DNA from: a gamma proteobacterium symbiont of Ctena orbiculata
GTDB taxonomy: Bacteria; Pseudomonadota; Gammaproteobacteria; Chromatiales; Chromatiaceae
Length of the DNA: 62,209 nucleotides
Direction: 5' to 3'
Assembly: GCA_003058525.1 (NCBI GenBank)
Contig: QBVD01000025.1
Span: 1 to 62,209 of the forward strand
Shown here in pieces: positions 1-9,310 of this stretch. The notes under the pieces are model-generated. The model did not search any database and was not told the origin of the DNA. It saw only the letters and a list, made by a program, of their open reading frames with translations. A program made the position numbers and the translations under genes. How positions within the stretch are numbered: position 1 is the stretch's first letter; the number at the start of each line of letters is the position of its first letter.

Positions 1-246
1 CAATCGGCTCTGTTGTGTCTGAAAATGCGCCAAACAAGGCGCGAGGAGTGAGGTTTGGTGATTCCAAATGAGTGACGAGCAACGCCGAGTGGCGCATTTT
101 CAGGCACAACCCGAAGGGCTGGGGCTGTTTTTCCACCCAGCGGCGTTATCATTCGCTCATTTAGCACGGCTAAACCTCGCTCATTCTGCCTTGCTGGGTA
201 AAAAAACAGCTCCAGCAGAGTCGATTGGATTAGTGTTAACAGGCCC
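1..246 (-). mobile_element. MITE-like element, copy 1 (left end cut by window)
   Basis: This copy is nearly identical to the reverse complement of the element at 4331-4594 but lacks its first 19 bases because the window starts inside it. Its right terminal inverted repeat ends at 246 and is followed by TA. Two internal inverted repeats are visible: 13-32 with 90-109 (20 bp, one mismatch) and 124-141 with 193-210 (16 of 18 paired), so a single strand would fold into a strongly branched structure. No transposase is encoded. It is a non-autonomous element; the parent transposon family cannot be named from this sequence. Confidence 0.8.
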
Positions 247-335
247 TAGTACCATGCCGCTACAGGGAAACAGTGGAATTCGAGTATGCGGGTTCAGGTA
301 ATACAACGATTCAGTCCTGAAATGTAGAGTCGATC

Positions 336-671
336 ATGCGCATATATAAAGTTGTCTTTCTGAACCAGGGAAAGGTCTACGAAATCTTCGCCAGGACCGT
401 GCGTCAGGGTGAACTCTATGGATTTGTCGAGATCGAGGACCTGATATTTCAGGAGACCAGCTCGGTAGTCGTCGATCCTTCCGCCGAAAAGCTGAAAGAG
501 GAGTTCTCCGGTGTTCACCGGACGCGGATACCCATCCATGCGGTGATTCGTATCGATGAAGTGGAGAAGAAGGAACATGGGCCCGGCAAAATCATTGAGA
601 TAGACTCCAATTCGAATATCACACCCTTTCCCAATCACCTGTTCGATCCCAAGAAGACGCCCGAGAAATAG
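336..671 (+). CDS. DUF1820 family protein
   Basis: A 111-residue soluble protein without signal peptide or membrane segment. The pattern FLNQGKVYEIFAR, LYGFVEIEDL, DPSAEKLKEEF and IPIHAVIRIDEV matches the small DUF1820 family of gammaproteobacteria, which is of the usual length here. The family has no established function. It sits between the MITE copy and an ankyrin gene on the same strand, 22-70 bp upstream of it depending on the start chosen for that gene. Family assignment is from recalled sequence pattern; the role is unknown. Confidence 0.75.
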   Translation: MRIYKVVFLNQGKVYEIFARTVRQGELYGFVEIEDLIFQETSSVVVDPSAEKLKEEFSGVHRTRIPIHAVIRIDEVEKKEHGPGKIIEIDSNSNITPFPNHLFDPKKTPEK

Positions 672-741
672 ACGCCTGAAAATTTGGCGCCGATTGCGAA
701 TCCGCATTGAGCCTTTCTTCGAGCTGGTGAGAATGGAGAGA

Positions 742-1323
742 ATGAGAACCATTCACACAACACCCACGCGTCTCTTCATTTGGCTGCTGCCGCTTGCTCT
801 GAGCTGGCACGGCTGCAGCAACGATATGAAGGAAGAGGCCAACACGGATGAGACTCCGGCCCCGGCATTGCTGATTGCGGCTGAAAACGGTGACCTCCCT
901 ACCCTCACCAGGCTGATCGAAGAGAACGATGCAGTCATCGACGTCAAGGATGCCTGTTTCTGGACACCCCTGATGAAGGCCGCATTGAACGGCCACACCA
1001 AAGTGGTTGAGCGCCTGATTCTGGCCGGCGCGGATATCAATCAGAAGGACAAAGGGGGTTATTCATCCCTGATGCTGGCTGCGTCGAACAATCACCCGGC
1101 TATCATCGAACTGTTGATCAAGGCGGGCGCAGATATCAATCAAGTCGAGATGACGCAAGGATGGACTGCTTTGATCTGGGCGGCTAAACGCGGTCACAGA
1201 GCGGCCGTGGAGCGTCTGTTGACATACCCGGCAGATCAAGAGATTACCGATTTTGACGGAAAGCGGGCCTTGGATTGGGCCAGGGAGAATCAGTTTCACG
1301 AAATAGTCTCTCTACTGGAATAA
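742..1323 (+). CDS. Ankyrin-repeat protein, probable exported lipoprotein
   Basis: About 193 residues from the ATG at 742, preceded by a purine-rich GGAGA. An in-frame ATG at 694 would add 16 charged residues ahead of the hydrophobic stretch and is less likely. The N-terminus (FIWLLPLALSWHGC) looks like a signal peptide ending in Cys, though the lipobox is imperfect. Residues about 35-190 hold four to five ankyrin repeats (for example TPLMKAALNGHTKVVERLI and SSLMLAASNNHPAIIELLI). Ankyrin repeats mediate protein-protein contact; the partner cannot be read from the sequence. Confidence 0.8.
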   Translation: MRTIHTTPTRLFIWLLPLALSWHGCSNDMKEEANTDETPAPALLIAAENGDLPTLTRLIEENDAVIDVKDACFWTPLMKAALNGHTKVVERLILAGADINQKDKGGYSSLMLAASNNHPAIIELLIKAGADINQVEMTQGWTALIWAAKRGHRAAVERLLTYPADQEITDFDGKRALDWARENQFHEIVSLLE

Positions 1324-1478
1324 CCAGTTCCCAGACAATTTATACTGAGTTGTGCTTTGTTTTACCAGAACATGCTAATTAACTGATCTGGATCATCACC
1401 CCCGTAGCCCGGCAAATCTATGATATTTAATCAGACAGCTCCTATCTGTGATTGAGTGTTTCTCAGGAGGGATCTCTC

Positions 1479-1943
1479 ATGCCTCAAACCATCACCAATG
1501 ACCACGATCTTCGAGAAGCCATCAGTGGACTTTCACCCGTAGAGCAGCGTGCTCTGGGTGGTCAGTTTGTTGCCAATGTTGGCCATTTGAGCCAAGACCC
1601 GCGTATCAGCCGCGCCATCGATGCGGCTATTGACCCGGATATTTCACCGGCGGAGCTGGAGCAGATCTATAAGACAGTTAAGGCATTTGCGACACAAACC
1701 TATACCGCCTGCGGCAGTGATGCCGATTGGGCGGCACAGGCCGAGCATTTTGTCGCAGCGGCCGCGGCAGCCTCCCTCTCAAGCGATGATCAGAGCGGCG
1801 CCCGAGGGGCGTGGAAAGCGGCCATGCAGGCCCGAATGGCGAAAAATTGCGAGATGATTCTGAACGATGACGGCGGTGTCGCAAACGAGTCGACAAACCA
1901 GTATCAGATGGCTGGACGCTATCTAGAAGGGTTAGAACAGTAA
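1479..1943 (+). CDS. Uncharacterised small soluble protein
   Basis: A 154-residue protein that I do not recognise. The ATG at 1479 has a perfect AGGAGG eight bases upstream; a TTG at 1452 in the same frame lies before that ribosome site and is not the start. The protein is Ala-rich and predicted mainly helical (LREAISGLSPVEQRALGGQF near the N-terminus, then EHFVAAAAAASL and GAWKAAMQARMAKNCE). It has three Cys and no signal peptide. It converges with pilU, with 20 bp between the stops. The strong ribosome site and normal codon use argue that it is real. Confidence 0.6.
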   Translation: MPQTITNDHDLREAISGLSPVEQRALGGQFVANVGHLSQDPRISRAIDAAIDPDISPAELEQIYKTVKAFATQTYTACGSDADWAAQAEHFVAAAAAASLSSDDQSGARGAWKAAMQARMAKNCEMILNDDGGVANESTNQYQMAGRYLEGLEQ

Positions 1944-1962
1944 CATCGGCCGTAAATCGGTT

Positions 1963-3087
1963 TCAGCGTTTACCATCAGACAGGGTGATCCCATCCAATT
2001 CATCGATCAGCGAGTCACTGGTATGGGAGGCGCCCAGTTTGATCATCAAGCGTACATCATTGGCGGAGTCGGCATGGGCCAAGGCATTCTCATAGCTGAT
2101 GACACCCTCTCCATAGAGCTGGAAGAGATGCTGATCAAAGGTAATCATGCCGTGTTCCGTTGAACGCTTCATCAGCTCTTTGAGCTTGTGGATTTCGCCC
2201 TTGCGAATCAGTTCTGCCGCCAATGGGGTATTCAGCATCACCTCGACGGCAGCCCGCCGACCATTACCGTCCACACGCGGGATCAGTTGCTGAGCCACGA
2301 TTGCCTTCAGATTCAGGGAGAGATCCATGAAGATCTGATCTCTGGCATCCTCCGGGAAGAAGTGAATGATACGATCGAGCGCCTGATTGGCGTTATTGGC
2401 ATGCAAGGTCGACAGGCAGAGATGGCCGGTCTCGGCAAAGGCTATCGCGTGTTCCATCGTCTTACGGGTACGTATCTCACCGATCAGGATCACATCGGGC
2501 GCCTGTCGCAGGGTGTTCTTCAGCGCAACCTCATAGGACTCGGTATCTATGCCCACTTCGCGCTGGGTAATGATGCACTTGTCGTGATCATGCATATACT
2601 CGATGGGGTCCTCGATACTGACGATATGGCCCTCGCCCCTGGTATTCCGATAGCCGATCATGGCGGCCAGAGAGGTTGACTTGCCGGTACCAGTGGCGCC
2701 CACGAAGATCACTAGGCCACGCTTCACCATGGAGAGGTCCTGCAGAATGGCGGGCAGGAAGAGTGACTCCAGGCTGGGTATCTTGGTTTCGATGCGGCGT
2801 AACACCATGCCCACGGCATCGCGCTGAAAAAAGCTGCTGACGCGGAATCGCCCCAGGCTTTTCGCACTGATGGCGAAATTACACTCTCTGGTTTCGTCGA
2901 ACTCCTTCTGTTGCGCATCGGTCATGATGCTGTAGACCATCTCCTTGGTCTCTCGGGGTGTCAGAGGAGTCTTGTTGATCGGATGGATCTTTCCATCCAC
3001 CTTGATGGAGGGTTCCCGCCCGGCGGTTATGAACAGATCGGACGCCTTGTTTTTGACCACCACGGATAGGAGTGCGTTCAAATCCAT
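1963..3087 (-). CDS. pilU: Type IV pilus retraction ATPase PilU
   Basis: A 374-residue GspE/PilT-family ATPase. It has an N-terminal PAS-like domain (ASDLFITAGREPSIKVDG), Walker A GATGTGKST, the Asp box/Walker B region DVILIGEIRTRKTM and the His box AETGHLCLSTLHA. It lacks the AIRNLIRE element of PilT and ends in the PilU-like MITFDQHLFQLY region. The start is placed at the ATG at 3087; the longer frame to 3132 adds 15 residues absent from the family. It lies downstream of pilT on the same strand, the usual pilT-pilU order. PilU works with PilT at the pilus base to power retraction. Confidence 0.92.
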   Translation of the reverse strand: MDLNALLSVVVKNKASDLFITAGREPSIKVDGKIHPINKTPLTPRETKEMVYSIMTDAQQKEFDETRECNFAISAKSLGRFRVSSFFQRDAVGMVLRRIETKIPSLESLFLPAILQDLSMVKRGLVIFVGATGTGKSTSLAAMIGYRNTRGEGHIVSIEDPIEYMHDHDKCIITQREVGIDTESYEVALKNTLRQAPDVILIGEIRTRKTMEHAIAFAETGHLCLSTLHANNANQALDRIIHFFPEDARDQIFMDLSLNLKAIVAQQLIPRVDGNGRRAAVEVMLNTPLAAELIRKGEIHKLKELMKRSTEHGMITFDQHLFQLYGEGVISYENALAHADSANDVRLMIKLGASHTSDSLIDELDGITLSDGKR

Positions 3088-3212
3088 AATCTTATCCTCT
3101 TCAGTCACATACCGACCTGTAGCAGCAAACAAAAAAGCTATCCATGGTATCAGGCTGCAACCGCTTTCAGGGCCAAACGGGCGCCATCATACACCCGGAA
3201 GATAACTATAGT

Positions 3213-4247
3213 TTAGAACTGATCCTTATTTTGTGCCTTGGCCTTGGCATCAAGACGGCTTACAACACCGCGTTGTACCAACTCCTTCAGTGCCTGGTCC
3301 ATGGTCTGCATACCCGCCGCCTGGCCGGTCTGAATCGCAGAATACATCTGGGCAACCTTGTCCTCACGGATCAGGTTACGTATCGCGGGTGTGCCGACCA
3401 TGATCTCCCACGCCGCAATTCGTCCGCCGCCGATCTTTTTCAGCAGAGTTTGCGCAATAACGGATCGCAGCGATTCGGAGAGCATCGAGCGTACCATCGA
3501 CTTCTCCCCCGCCGGAAATACGTCAATGATACGGTCGATGGTCTTGGCCGCCGAACTGGTGTGCAGGGTACCGAATACCAAGTGGCCGGTCTCGGCGGCA
3601 GTCAACGCCAGGCGGATGGTTTCCAGGTCACGCAGCTCGCCGACCAGGATGATATCCGGGTCTTCACGCAATGCGGAACGCAGCGCCTCGGAAAATCCCA
3701 GTGTGTCACGATGCACTTCGCGCTGGTTGATCAGGCACTTCTTACTGGAGTGAACAAACTCGATCGGATCCTCGATGGTGAGGATATGGGAGTAGTCATT
3801 GTCGTTCTTGTAATCCATCATGGCGGCAAGCGTGGTCGACTTACCGGAACCGGTCGGTCCGGTCACCAGCACCAGTCCCCGCGGTACATCCACGATATCC
3901 TTGAAGGTTTGAGGACAACCGAGTTCTTCCAGCGTCAACACCTTGGATGGGATGGTGCGAAAAACAGCTGAGGCCCCGCGTGCCTGATTGAAGGCATTGA
4001 CACGAAATCTCGCCAATCCGGGGATCTCGAAGGAAAAGTCGTTCTCAAGGAACTCCTCGAAGTCCTTGCGCTGCTTATCATTCATGATGTCATACACAAG
4101 CGCGTGCACGACCTTGTGTTCAAGTGCGGGGACATTGATGCGCCTGATATCGCCATCCACACGAATCATGGGCGGCAAACCGGCAGATATATGCAAATCT
4201 GATGCGTTATGCTTGACACTGAAGGCCAGAAGTTCAGCGATATCCAT
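3213..4247 (-). CDS. pilT: Type IV pilus twitching motility/retraction ATPase PilT
   Basis: 344 residues, the family length. Walker A GPTGSGKST, Walker B/Asp box DIILVGELRDLET, His box AAETGHLVFGTLHT and the PilT-specific C-terminal AIRNLIREDKVAQM are all present. PilT is the hexameric motor that depolymerises type IV pili for twitching motility, surface sensing and DNA uptake. It is transcribed divergently from the yggS-proC operon, from which it is now separated by a 264-bp inserted MITE, and is followed after 125 bp by pilU. Confidence 0.97.
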   Translation of the reverse strand: MDIAELLAFSVKHNASDLHISAGLPPMIRVDGDIRRINVPALEHKVVHALVYDIMNDKQRKDFEEFLENDFSFEIPGLARFRVNAFNQARGASAVFRTIPSKVLTLEELGCPQTFKDIVDVPRGLVLVTGPTGSGKSTTLAAMMDYKNDNDYSHILTIEDPIEFVHSSKKCLINQREVHRDTLGFSEALRSALREDPDIILVGELRDLETIRLALTAAETGHLVFGTLHTSSAAKTIDRIIDVFPAGEKSMVRSMLSESLRSVIAQTLLKKIGGGRIAAWEIMVGTPAIRNLIREDKVAQMYSAIQTGQAAGMQTMDQALKELVQRGVVSRLDAKAKAQNKDQF

Positions 4248-4330
4248 TCATTCCCCCATTAGAAATCTTTAAGACACATGACGAGACGCTATATAGACAC
4301 TGTAGCGATGTTCCGCGATGATGGCATCTA

Positions 4331-4594
4331 GGGCCTGTTAACACTAATCCAATCGACTCTGCTGGAGCTGCTTTTTTACCCAGCAAGGCAGAATGAGCGA
4401 GGTCTAGCCGTGCTAAATGAGCGAATGATAACGCCGCTGGGTGGAAAAACAGCCCAGCCCTTCGGGTTGTGCCTGAAAATGCACCACTCGGCGTTGCTCG
4501 TCGCTCATTTGGAATCACCAAACTTCACTCCTCGCGCCTTGATTGGCGCATTTTCAGACACAACAGAGCCGATTGGATTAGTGTTAACAGGCCC
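4331..4594 (+). mobile_element. MITE-like element, copy 2 (complete)
   Basis: A complete 264-bp element with near-perfect terminal inverted repeats of about 25 bp starting GGGCCTGTTAACACTAAT. It is flanked on both sides by TA (4329-4330 and 4595-4596), consistent with a TA target duplication or a palindromic tip. It has no coding capacity and is the inverted twin of the copy at 1-246. It sits in the pilT/yggS divergent promoter region (553 bp between the genes) and could affect expression of either. The remaining 4595-4800 is AT-rich leader sequence with no feature I can name. Confidence 0.88.
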
Positions 4595-4800
4595 TAACAA
4601 TCCCTGGATTTGCGCTTTTCATAGCTATCGTCCTAAAAGTAGATTAGTTTAGCCGTGTTGAGATTAAAAATTAAGAAAGCGCTTTAAAAATCCAGGGCAC
4701 TTTTACTTGAAATGACATTAACCAGGCCTCATTTTGCAAGATAGTATCAAATTCAACCGAACAGCCAGGCCATTCGCACAATATTAATGACGTATCAAGC

Positions 4801-5508
4801 GTGACAGATCGGACACACAACAGCCTCCAGCAGCACTATCAAAGGGTGTTGAATCGGATTCATCAAGCGGAAACGGCAGCAAAACGAACACCGGGTAGCG
4901 TTAAGCTACTCGCTGTCTGTAAGACCAGAAGTGCCGAAGAGATCGGATTGCTGGCGGATCTCGGGCATCAATGCTTCGGAGAGAACTATCTTCAGGAGGC
5001 GCTGACAAAGATCGAGCAGTTACGAGGCAAAGGGCTGGAATGGCATTTTATCGGTCGTATTCAGAGCAACAAAACCCGAGCGATCGCGGAAAATTTCACT
5101 TGGGTCCATAGTGTTGCAAGCCTGAAACACGCCACTCGATTGAGTGACCAGCGCCCCTCCGGTCTGCCGCCTTTGAATATCTGTCTTCAGGTCAATACCA
5201 GCGGCGAATCGAGCAAGGATGGTTACAGCGAGGAGACATTAAGAGAACAGTTCGAGGCCTATACCGCACTCCCCAATGTGCGCATCAGGGGTCTGATGAC
5301 GATCCCCGCGCCCGCAGCCGATGAAGCCGCTAAACATACCCCCCTAAAGCGGTTAAGATTGCTGCGTGATGAGCTGAAGAGCGCGAAAATACCGCTGGAC
5401 ACCCTATCTATGGGTATGTCTGACGATCTCGAAGCCGCCATTGCCGAAGGGACTACAATCGTCAGAATCGGCACCGCAATTTTCGGCCCGCGGCAGTATA
5501 ATCAATAA
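4801..5508 (+). CDS. yggS: YggS-type pyridoxal phosphate homeostasis protein
   Basis: 235 residues starting at GTG 4801, the usual size for this single-domain alanine-racemase-fold protein. The PLP-binding Lys lies in LLAVCKTRS. Other signature pieces are CFGENYLQEA, WHFIGRIQSNKTR and SMGMSDDLEAAI. The family (PLPBP/PROSC) binds PLP and buffers its supply and amino acid pools without a known catalytic activity. It is first in a yggS-proC-yggT-yggU operon, the common gammaproteobacterial order behind pilT. Confidence 0.96.
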   Translation: MTDRTHNSLQQHYQRVLNRIHQAETAAKRTPGSVKLLAVCKTRSAEEIGLLADLGHQCFGENYLQEALTKIEQLRGKGLEWHFIGRIQSNKTRAIAENFTWVHSVASLKHATRLSDQRPSGLPPLNICLQVNTSGESSKDGYSEETLREQFEAYTALPNVRIRGLMTIPAPAADEAAKHTPLKRLRLLRDELKSAKIPLDTLSMGMSDDLEAAIAEGTTIVRIGTAIFGPRQYNQ

Positions 5509-5545
5509 CATTTGCACCCAATCAACATTAGTTAGCAGCAACGGT

Positions 5546-6373
5546 ATGAGTAACAACAACATTACATTCATTGGTGGCGGCAACATGGCCACCAGCCTGA
5601 TAAACGGCTTGATTGCAGACGGCTACGAGAAGCAGCGTATCACGGTCAGCGACCCCGACGCTGAGAAGCTCGCCCAGCTGGCTGCCCGTTGCGGCGTTCA
5701 TACCCAATCAGACAATAACAGCGCTATCAGTAACGCCGAGGTGGTCGTATTGGCGGTCAAACCGCAAGTGCTTAAATCCGTGGCCCAGGACCTGGCAGCA
5801 GCCATACAGCAGGTCAAACCGCTGGTGATATCCATCGCGGCCGGCGTCAAGGAGTCCAGCTTGCGAAATTGGCTGGGAGGAGAAGTGGCCCTGGTACGCA
5901 GCATGCCGAACACCCCAGCCATGATTCAGTCCGGGGCGACAGGCCTTCATGCCGGCCCGGGGGTGAGCGAGGCACAGCGTAACCAGGCTGAAAGCATACT
6001 GCGGGCAGTGGGAGTCACACGCTGGGTTGAGGAGGAGTCGATGATGGACGCCGTCACAGCGGTCTCCGGCAGTGGCCCCGCCTACTTCTTTCTCATCATG
6101 GAGGCGATCGAGTCCTCCGCCCGGCAGATGGGTCTGGATGAGGATACGGCCCGCCTGCTCACCCTGCAGACGGCCTTGGGCGCCGCCCGTATGGCTCTGG
6201 AGAGCAGTGATTCACCTGCGGTCTTGAGACAAAAGGTCACCTCTCCGGGTGGTACGACAGAACGTGCTCTGGATATCCTCGAGGAGGGCAAGATACGAAC
6301 CCTGATCGATATGGCCTTACATGGGGCTCAAGAGCGCTCAGTCGAGCTCTCAGAAATGCTGGGAGAGCAATAA
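5546..6373 (+). CDS. proC: Pyrroline-5-carboxylate reductase
   Basis: 275 residues from ATG 5546; upstream in-frame codons extend into yggS and are not native. The N-terminal Rossmann motif FIGGGNMATSLI binds NAD(P)H. The C-terminal part carries VSGSGPAYFF and the P5CR signature TSPGGTTERAL. The enzyme performs the last step of proline synthesis in the cytoplasm, normally as a decamer. The gene begins 37 bp after yggS and its TAA stop overlaps the ATG of yggT by one base. Confidence 0.97.
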   Translation: MSNNNITFIGGGNMATSLINGLIADGYEKQRITVSDPDAEKLAQLAARCGVHTQSDNNSAISNAEVVVLAVKPQVLKSVAQDLAAAIQQVKPLVISIAAGVKESSLRNWLGGEVALVRSMPNTPAMIQSGATGLHAGPGVSEAQRNQAESILRAVGVTRWVEEESMMDAVTAVSGSGPAYFFLIMEAIESSARQMGLDEDTARLLTLQTALGAARMALESSDSPAVLRQKVTSPGGTTERALDILEEGKIRTLIDMALHGAQERSVELSEMLGEQ

Positions 6374-6951
6374 TGGGCGGCAGTTACCTTACCGATCCCG
6401 TCGTCTTTCTGATACAGACACTGTTCGGGCTCTACATCCTGGCAGTGTTGCTGCGCTTCCTGCTGCAGCTGGTAAGAGCGGATTTCTACAACCCGATTTC
6501 CCAATTTCTAGTGAAAGTGACCAACCCTCCATTGAAGATTTTTCGCCGCATAATTCCAGGTGTTGGCGGTATAGACCTCTCCTCACTCATACTCGCCTGG
6601 CTGCTTAAAGCCATCGAACTGTTTCTCATCATTAGTCTTGCCGGAACCGGCATCAACCTGATCGCCCCCTTCATCTGGGCCATCCCTGAGCTGGTGGAGT
6701 TATTCATCAATATCTATCTGTTTGGGATATTGATTCAGGTTATCCTCAGCTGGGTGAACCCAGGCAGCTATAACCCGGCCACGGCCTTGCTGTACAGCCT
6801 GACTGGTCCTCTGATGCGACCGGCACAGAAGATCCTTCCCCCGATGGGTGGCATCGATCTCTCGCCTATGCTGGTTATGATTGGCCTTATATTGCTGAAA
6901 ATGCTGCTGTTGCCCCCACTCCGCCAGGTCGCGAGCAGTCCTTTTCTGTGA
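6373..6951 (+). CDS. yggT: YggT family integral membrane protein
   Basis: 192 residues made of two tandem YGGT repeats, each with two hydrophobic helices and the Phe/Tyr-Asn-Pro plus RPxxKILPPMGGIDLSP-type segment (FRRIIPGVGGIDLSS, then AQKILPPMGGIDLSP). The family is implicated in osmotic or envelope functions and, in plants, chloroplast division; the bacterial role is not firmly known. It is translationally coupled to proC (TAATG) and to yggU (GTGA). Confidence 0.93.
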   Translation: MGGSYLTDPVVFLIQTLFGLYILAVLLRFLLQLVRADFYNPISQFLVKVTNPPLKIFRRIIPGVGGIDLSSLILAWLLKAIELFLIISLAGTGINLIAPFIWAIPELVELFINIYLFGILIQVILSWVNPGSYNPATALLYSLTGPLMRPAQKILPPMGGIDLSPMLVMIGLILLKMLLLPPLRQVASSPFL

Positions 6952-7232
6952 CCTGGTATCGTTGGGATCAAAAGGATCTGATCCTCCATTTGCGTCTTCA
7001 GCCCAAGGCGTCTCGGGATGCCTTTATCGGCCCCTACGGTGAAAATGAGTATAAAATCGCCATCACGGCGCCACCCGTTGACGGTAAGGCTAACCGTCAC
7101 TTGCTGAAGCTCCTCGCCAAGGCATTCGGTCTTCCCGCCTCCCGGGTCGAACTGATCGGCGGAAAAAGCTCCCGCAGCAAAACTGTACGGTTAAAGTCCC
7201 CCTCCCTACTGCCGATAAAATTTGAAGATTAG
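6948..7232 (+). CDS. yggU: DUF167/YggU family protein
   Basis: 94 residues starting at GTG 6948, which overlaps the yggT stop. The pattern LRLQPKASRDAFIGPYG, ITAPPVDGKANRHLLKLLAK and SSRSKTVRL is the full DUF167 signature. Solved members are small alpha/beta proteins of unknown biochemical role. It closes the operon; the following gene starts about 100 bp later. Confidence 0.93.
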   Translation: MTWYRWDQKDLILHLRLQPKASRDAFIGPYGENEYKIAITAPPVDGKANRHLLKLLAKAFGLPASRVELIGGKSSRSKTVRLKSPSLLPIKFED

Positions 7233-7333
7233 GCTAACCGCATATGGCGTCCCGGGCACTCCTCGCGTATTATGACGTTTAGCTGAAAAAGTTGATAAGA
7301 GTCTGTTCCGGCTTAAATTATTGGGGCAATGGC

Positions 7334-9310
7334 ATGGAAAAGGTAAGATTTCAAGAACAGTTAAAGGCTTACGAACAGTGGAAGACGGATGTCATCAACA
7401 CCATCGAGGAATATGGTCCCTGGCTGGAAGAGAACGGAATGTCCTCAGCCGATGTCGAGCAACGTATCGAAGAAACCTTGACCACCCTCAGGGGTGACAA
7501 GCTGACTATCGCCTTTGTCGCCGAATTCTCCCGTGGCAAAACCGAACTGATCAATGCCATCTTTTTTGCCGATTACGGCAGGCGCCTGCTCCCGTCCGAT
7601 GCCGGCCGCACAACCATGTGCCCCACCGAGATCTTCTACGATGACGTGCGTCATGAAGCCTATGTGCGCCTGCTGCCTATCGAGACACGCCTGCAGGACA
7701 GTACACTGAGTCAGTTGCGGCACGATACCAAGCAGTGGGTCCACTACCCCCTGGAAATCGACTCGGTTGAACAGATGCAGGCCGCCCTGAATGAAGTCAT
7801 CCAGACAAAAACGGTCACCCTGGAGGAAGCCAAGCATCTGGGTCTCTACAGTCAGGAGCTGCACCCCCATCAGGATAAGCCTCCGGAAACTGTAGAGATA
7901 CCCAAATGGCGCCATGCCATGATCAGTTTCCCCCACGATATGCTGAAAAAGGGACTGACCATACTCGATACCCCCGGCTTGAACGCACTGGGAACAGAGC
8001 CAGAACTGACCTTGAACATGCTGCCTGCCGCCCAGGCGGTGCTTTTCGTACTTGGCGCCGATACAGGCGTGACCCGCAGTGACATGGAAATCTGGCAACA
8101 TCACGTGAAGGGTTTCCAGAGTGGTCGCCAGCGTGGATTGATGGTGGTGCTGAACAAGATCGATACCTTGTGGGACGACCTGCGTGAGCATGAGGATATC
8201 CATGATGCCATCCGCAGCCAGCAAAGTGACACGGCCTCAATGTTGGGAGTGGAATCCAAAGCGGTCTTTCCCATCTCTGCACAAAAGGGACTGCTGGCCA
8301 AGATCAAAAATGAACCGGAGCTACTGGATAAGAGCGGGCTGCTGGATCTGGAAAACTATCTGGGCCAGGACGTGCTGAACATCAAACAACAGATTGTTCT
8401 CGACACCATCAGTTCCGATGTCGGTCAGATGCTGGACAACAGTCGCAGTATGCTGTCGGGCAAACTTAACGAGACAAAATATCAACTCGAAGAACTGGAG
8501 GAGTTGAGTGACAAGAGTGACGATGTCATCAACAACCTGATGGAAAAGACCCGCAGCGAACAGGCCCAGTACCTGCGCGATGTGGACACATTCCAACAGA
8601 GTCGCAAGCAACTTAAACAGCAAGCCGGCCTGTTGTCAGAGATTCTCAGTCTCAATCAACTCGATGAAACCATCACCAAATGCAGAAAGGAGATGACCAA
8701 CAGCTGGACCACAAGCGGCATGAAGACCTCAATGAAAAATCTCTTTGAGGAGACACGCCGCACCATGCTCCAAGTGGTCACACAAAGTGAACAGACCCGA
8801 AAGCTGATCCGCGCCATCTATCGTAAATTTCAAAACGAACATGGCTTTGCCGTCGTGCAACCGAAGATGTTCTCAATTGTAAAATACCGGGTTGAACTGG
8901 AACTGCTGCATCAGGAGGCGGAGATCTTTCGCAATAGCCCGGTTACTGCCATGATGGAACAGAACTTTGTCGTTAAACGCTTCTTCTCCGCACTTGTAAA
9001 ACGTGCACGCGACATCTTCCAGCGTGCCGACAAAGAGATCAATCAATGGATCGTGAGCGCCCTCGAGCCCCTGGTGATGCAGATAAAGGATCACAAGGAG
9101 ATGATGGAGAAACGTCTCAACAACCTGCAGAAGATTGGACAGTCACGCAATACCCTGCAATACCGCATCCTCGAGTTGCAGGAGCAATATACAGAACTGG
9201 CTCGCCAGTTAACTTCCTTGCGCAACATGTCCAACCGGATCAGTAACAACCGTCCACTGCATCACAGTCAACGCCAGAAACCCAAACTGGTAAAGCAGAA
9301 TGTCTCCTGA
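7334..9310 (+). CDS. Bacterial dynamin-family GTPase
   Basis: About 658 residues from ATG 7334 (MEKVRFQEQL); an in-frame start at 7292 adds 14 residues with no ribosome site. G1 is VAEFSRGKTELINAI, G3 ILDTPGLNA and G4 VVLNKIDTLWDD. The rest is long amphipathic helix/coiled coil (about 360-640), as in dynamin-like and related large GTPases. The P-loop reads FSRGKT rather than the commoner SxGKS. Such proteins remodel or tether membranes, but members of this subgroup are uncharacterised. It follows yggU as a separate unit. The GTPase assignment is certain; the membrane role is inferred from the family. Confidence 0.88.
   Translation: MEKVRFQEQLKAYEQWKTDVINTIEEYGPWLEENGMSSADVEQRIEETLTTLRGDKLTIAFVAEFSRGKTELINAIFFADYGRRLLPSDAGRTTMCPTEIFYDDVRHEAYVRLLPIETRLQDSTLSQLRHDTKQWVHYPLEIDSVEQMQAALNEVIQTKTVTLEEAKHLGLYSQELHPHQDKPPETVEIPKWRHAMISFPHDMLKKGLTILDTPGLNALGTEPELTLNMLPAAQAVLFVLGADTGVTRSDMEIWQHHVKGFQSGRQRGLMVVLNKIDTLWDDLREHEDIHDAIRSQQSDTASMLGVESKAVFPISAQKGLLAKIKNEPELLDKSGLLDLENYLGQDVLNIKQQIVLDTISSDVGQMLDNSRSMLSGKLNETKYQLEELEELSDKSDDVINNLMEKTRSEQAQYLRDVDTFQQSRKQLKQQAGLLSEILSLNQLDETITKCRKEMTNSWTTSGMKTSMKNLFEETRRTMLQVVTQSEQTRKLIRAIYRKFQNEHGFAVVQPKMFSIVKYRVELELLHQEAEIFRNSPVTAMMEQNFVVKRFFSALVKRARDIFQRADKEINQWIVSALEPLVMQIKDHKEMMEKRLNNLQKIGQSRNTLQYRILELQEQYTELARQLTSLRNMSNRISNNRPLHHSQRQKPKLVKQNVS

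Noticed and set aside
3144-3971. 275-residue plus-strand open frame
   Set aside because: Antisense to pilT, with no recognisable domain.
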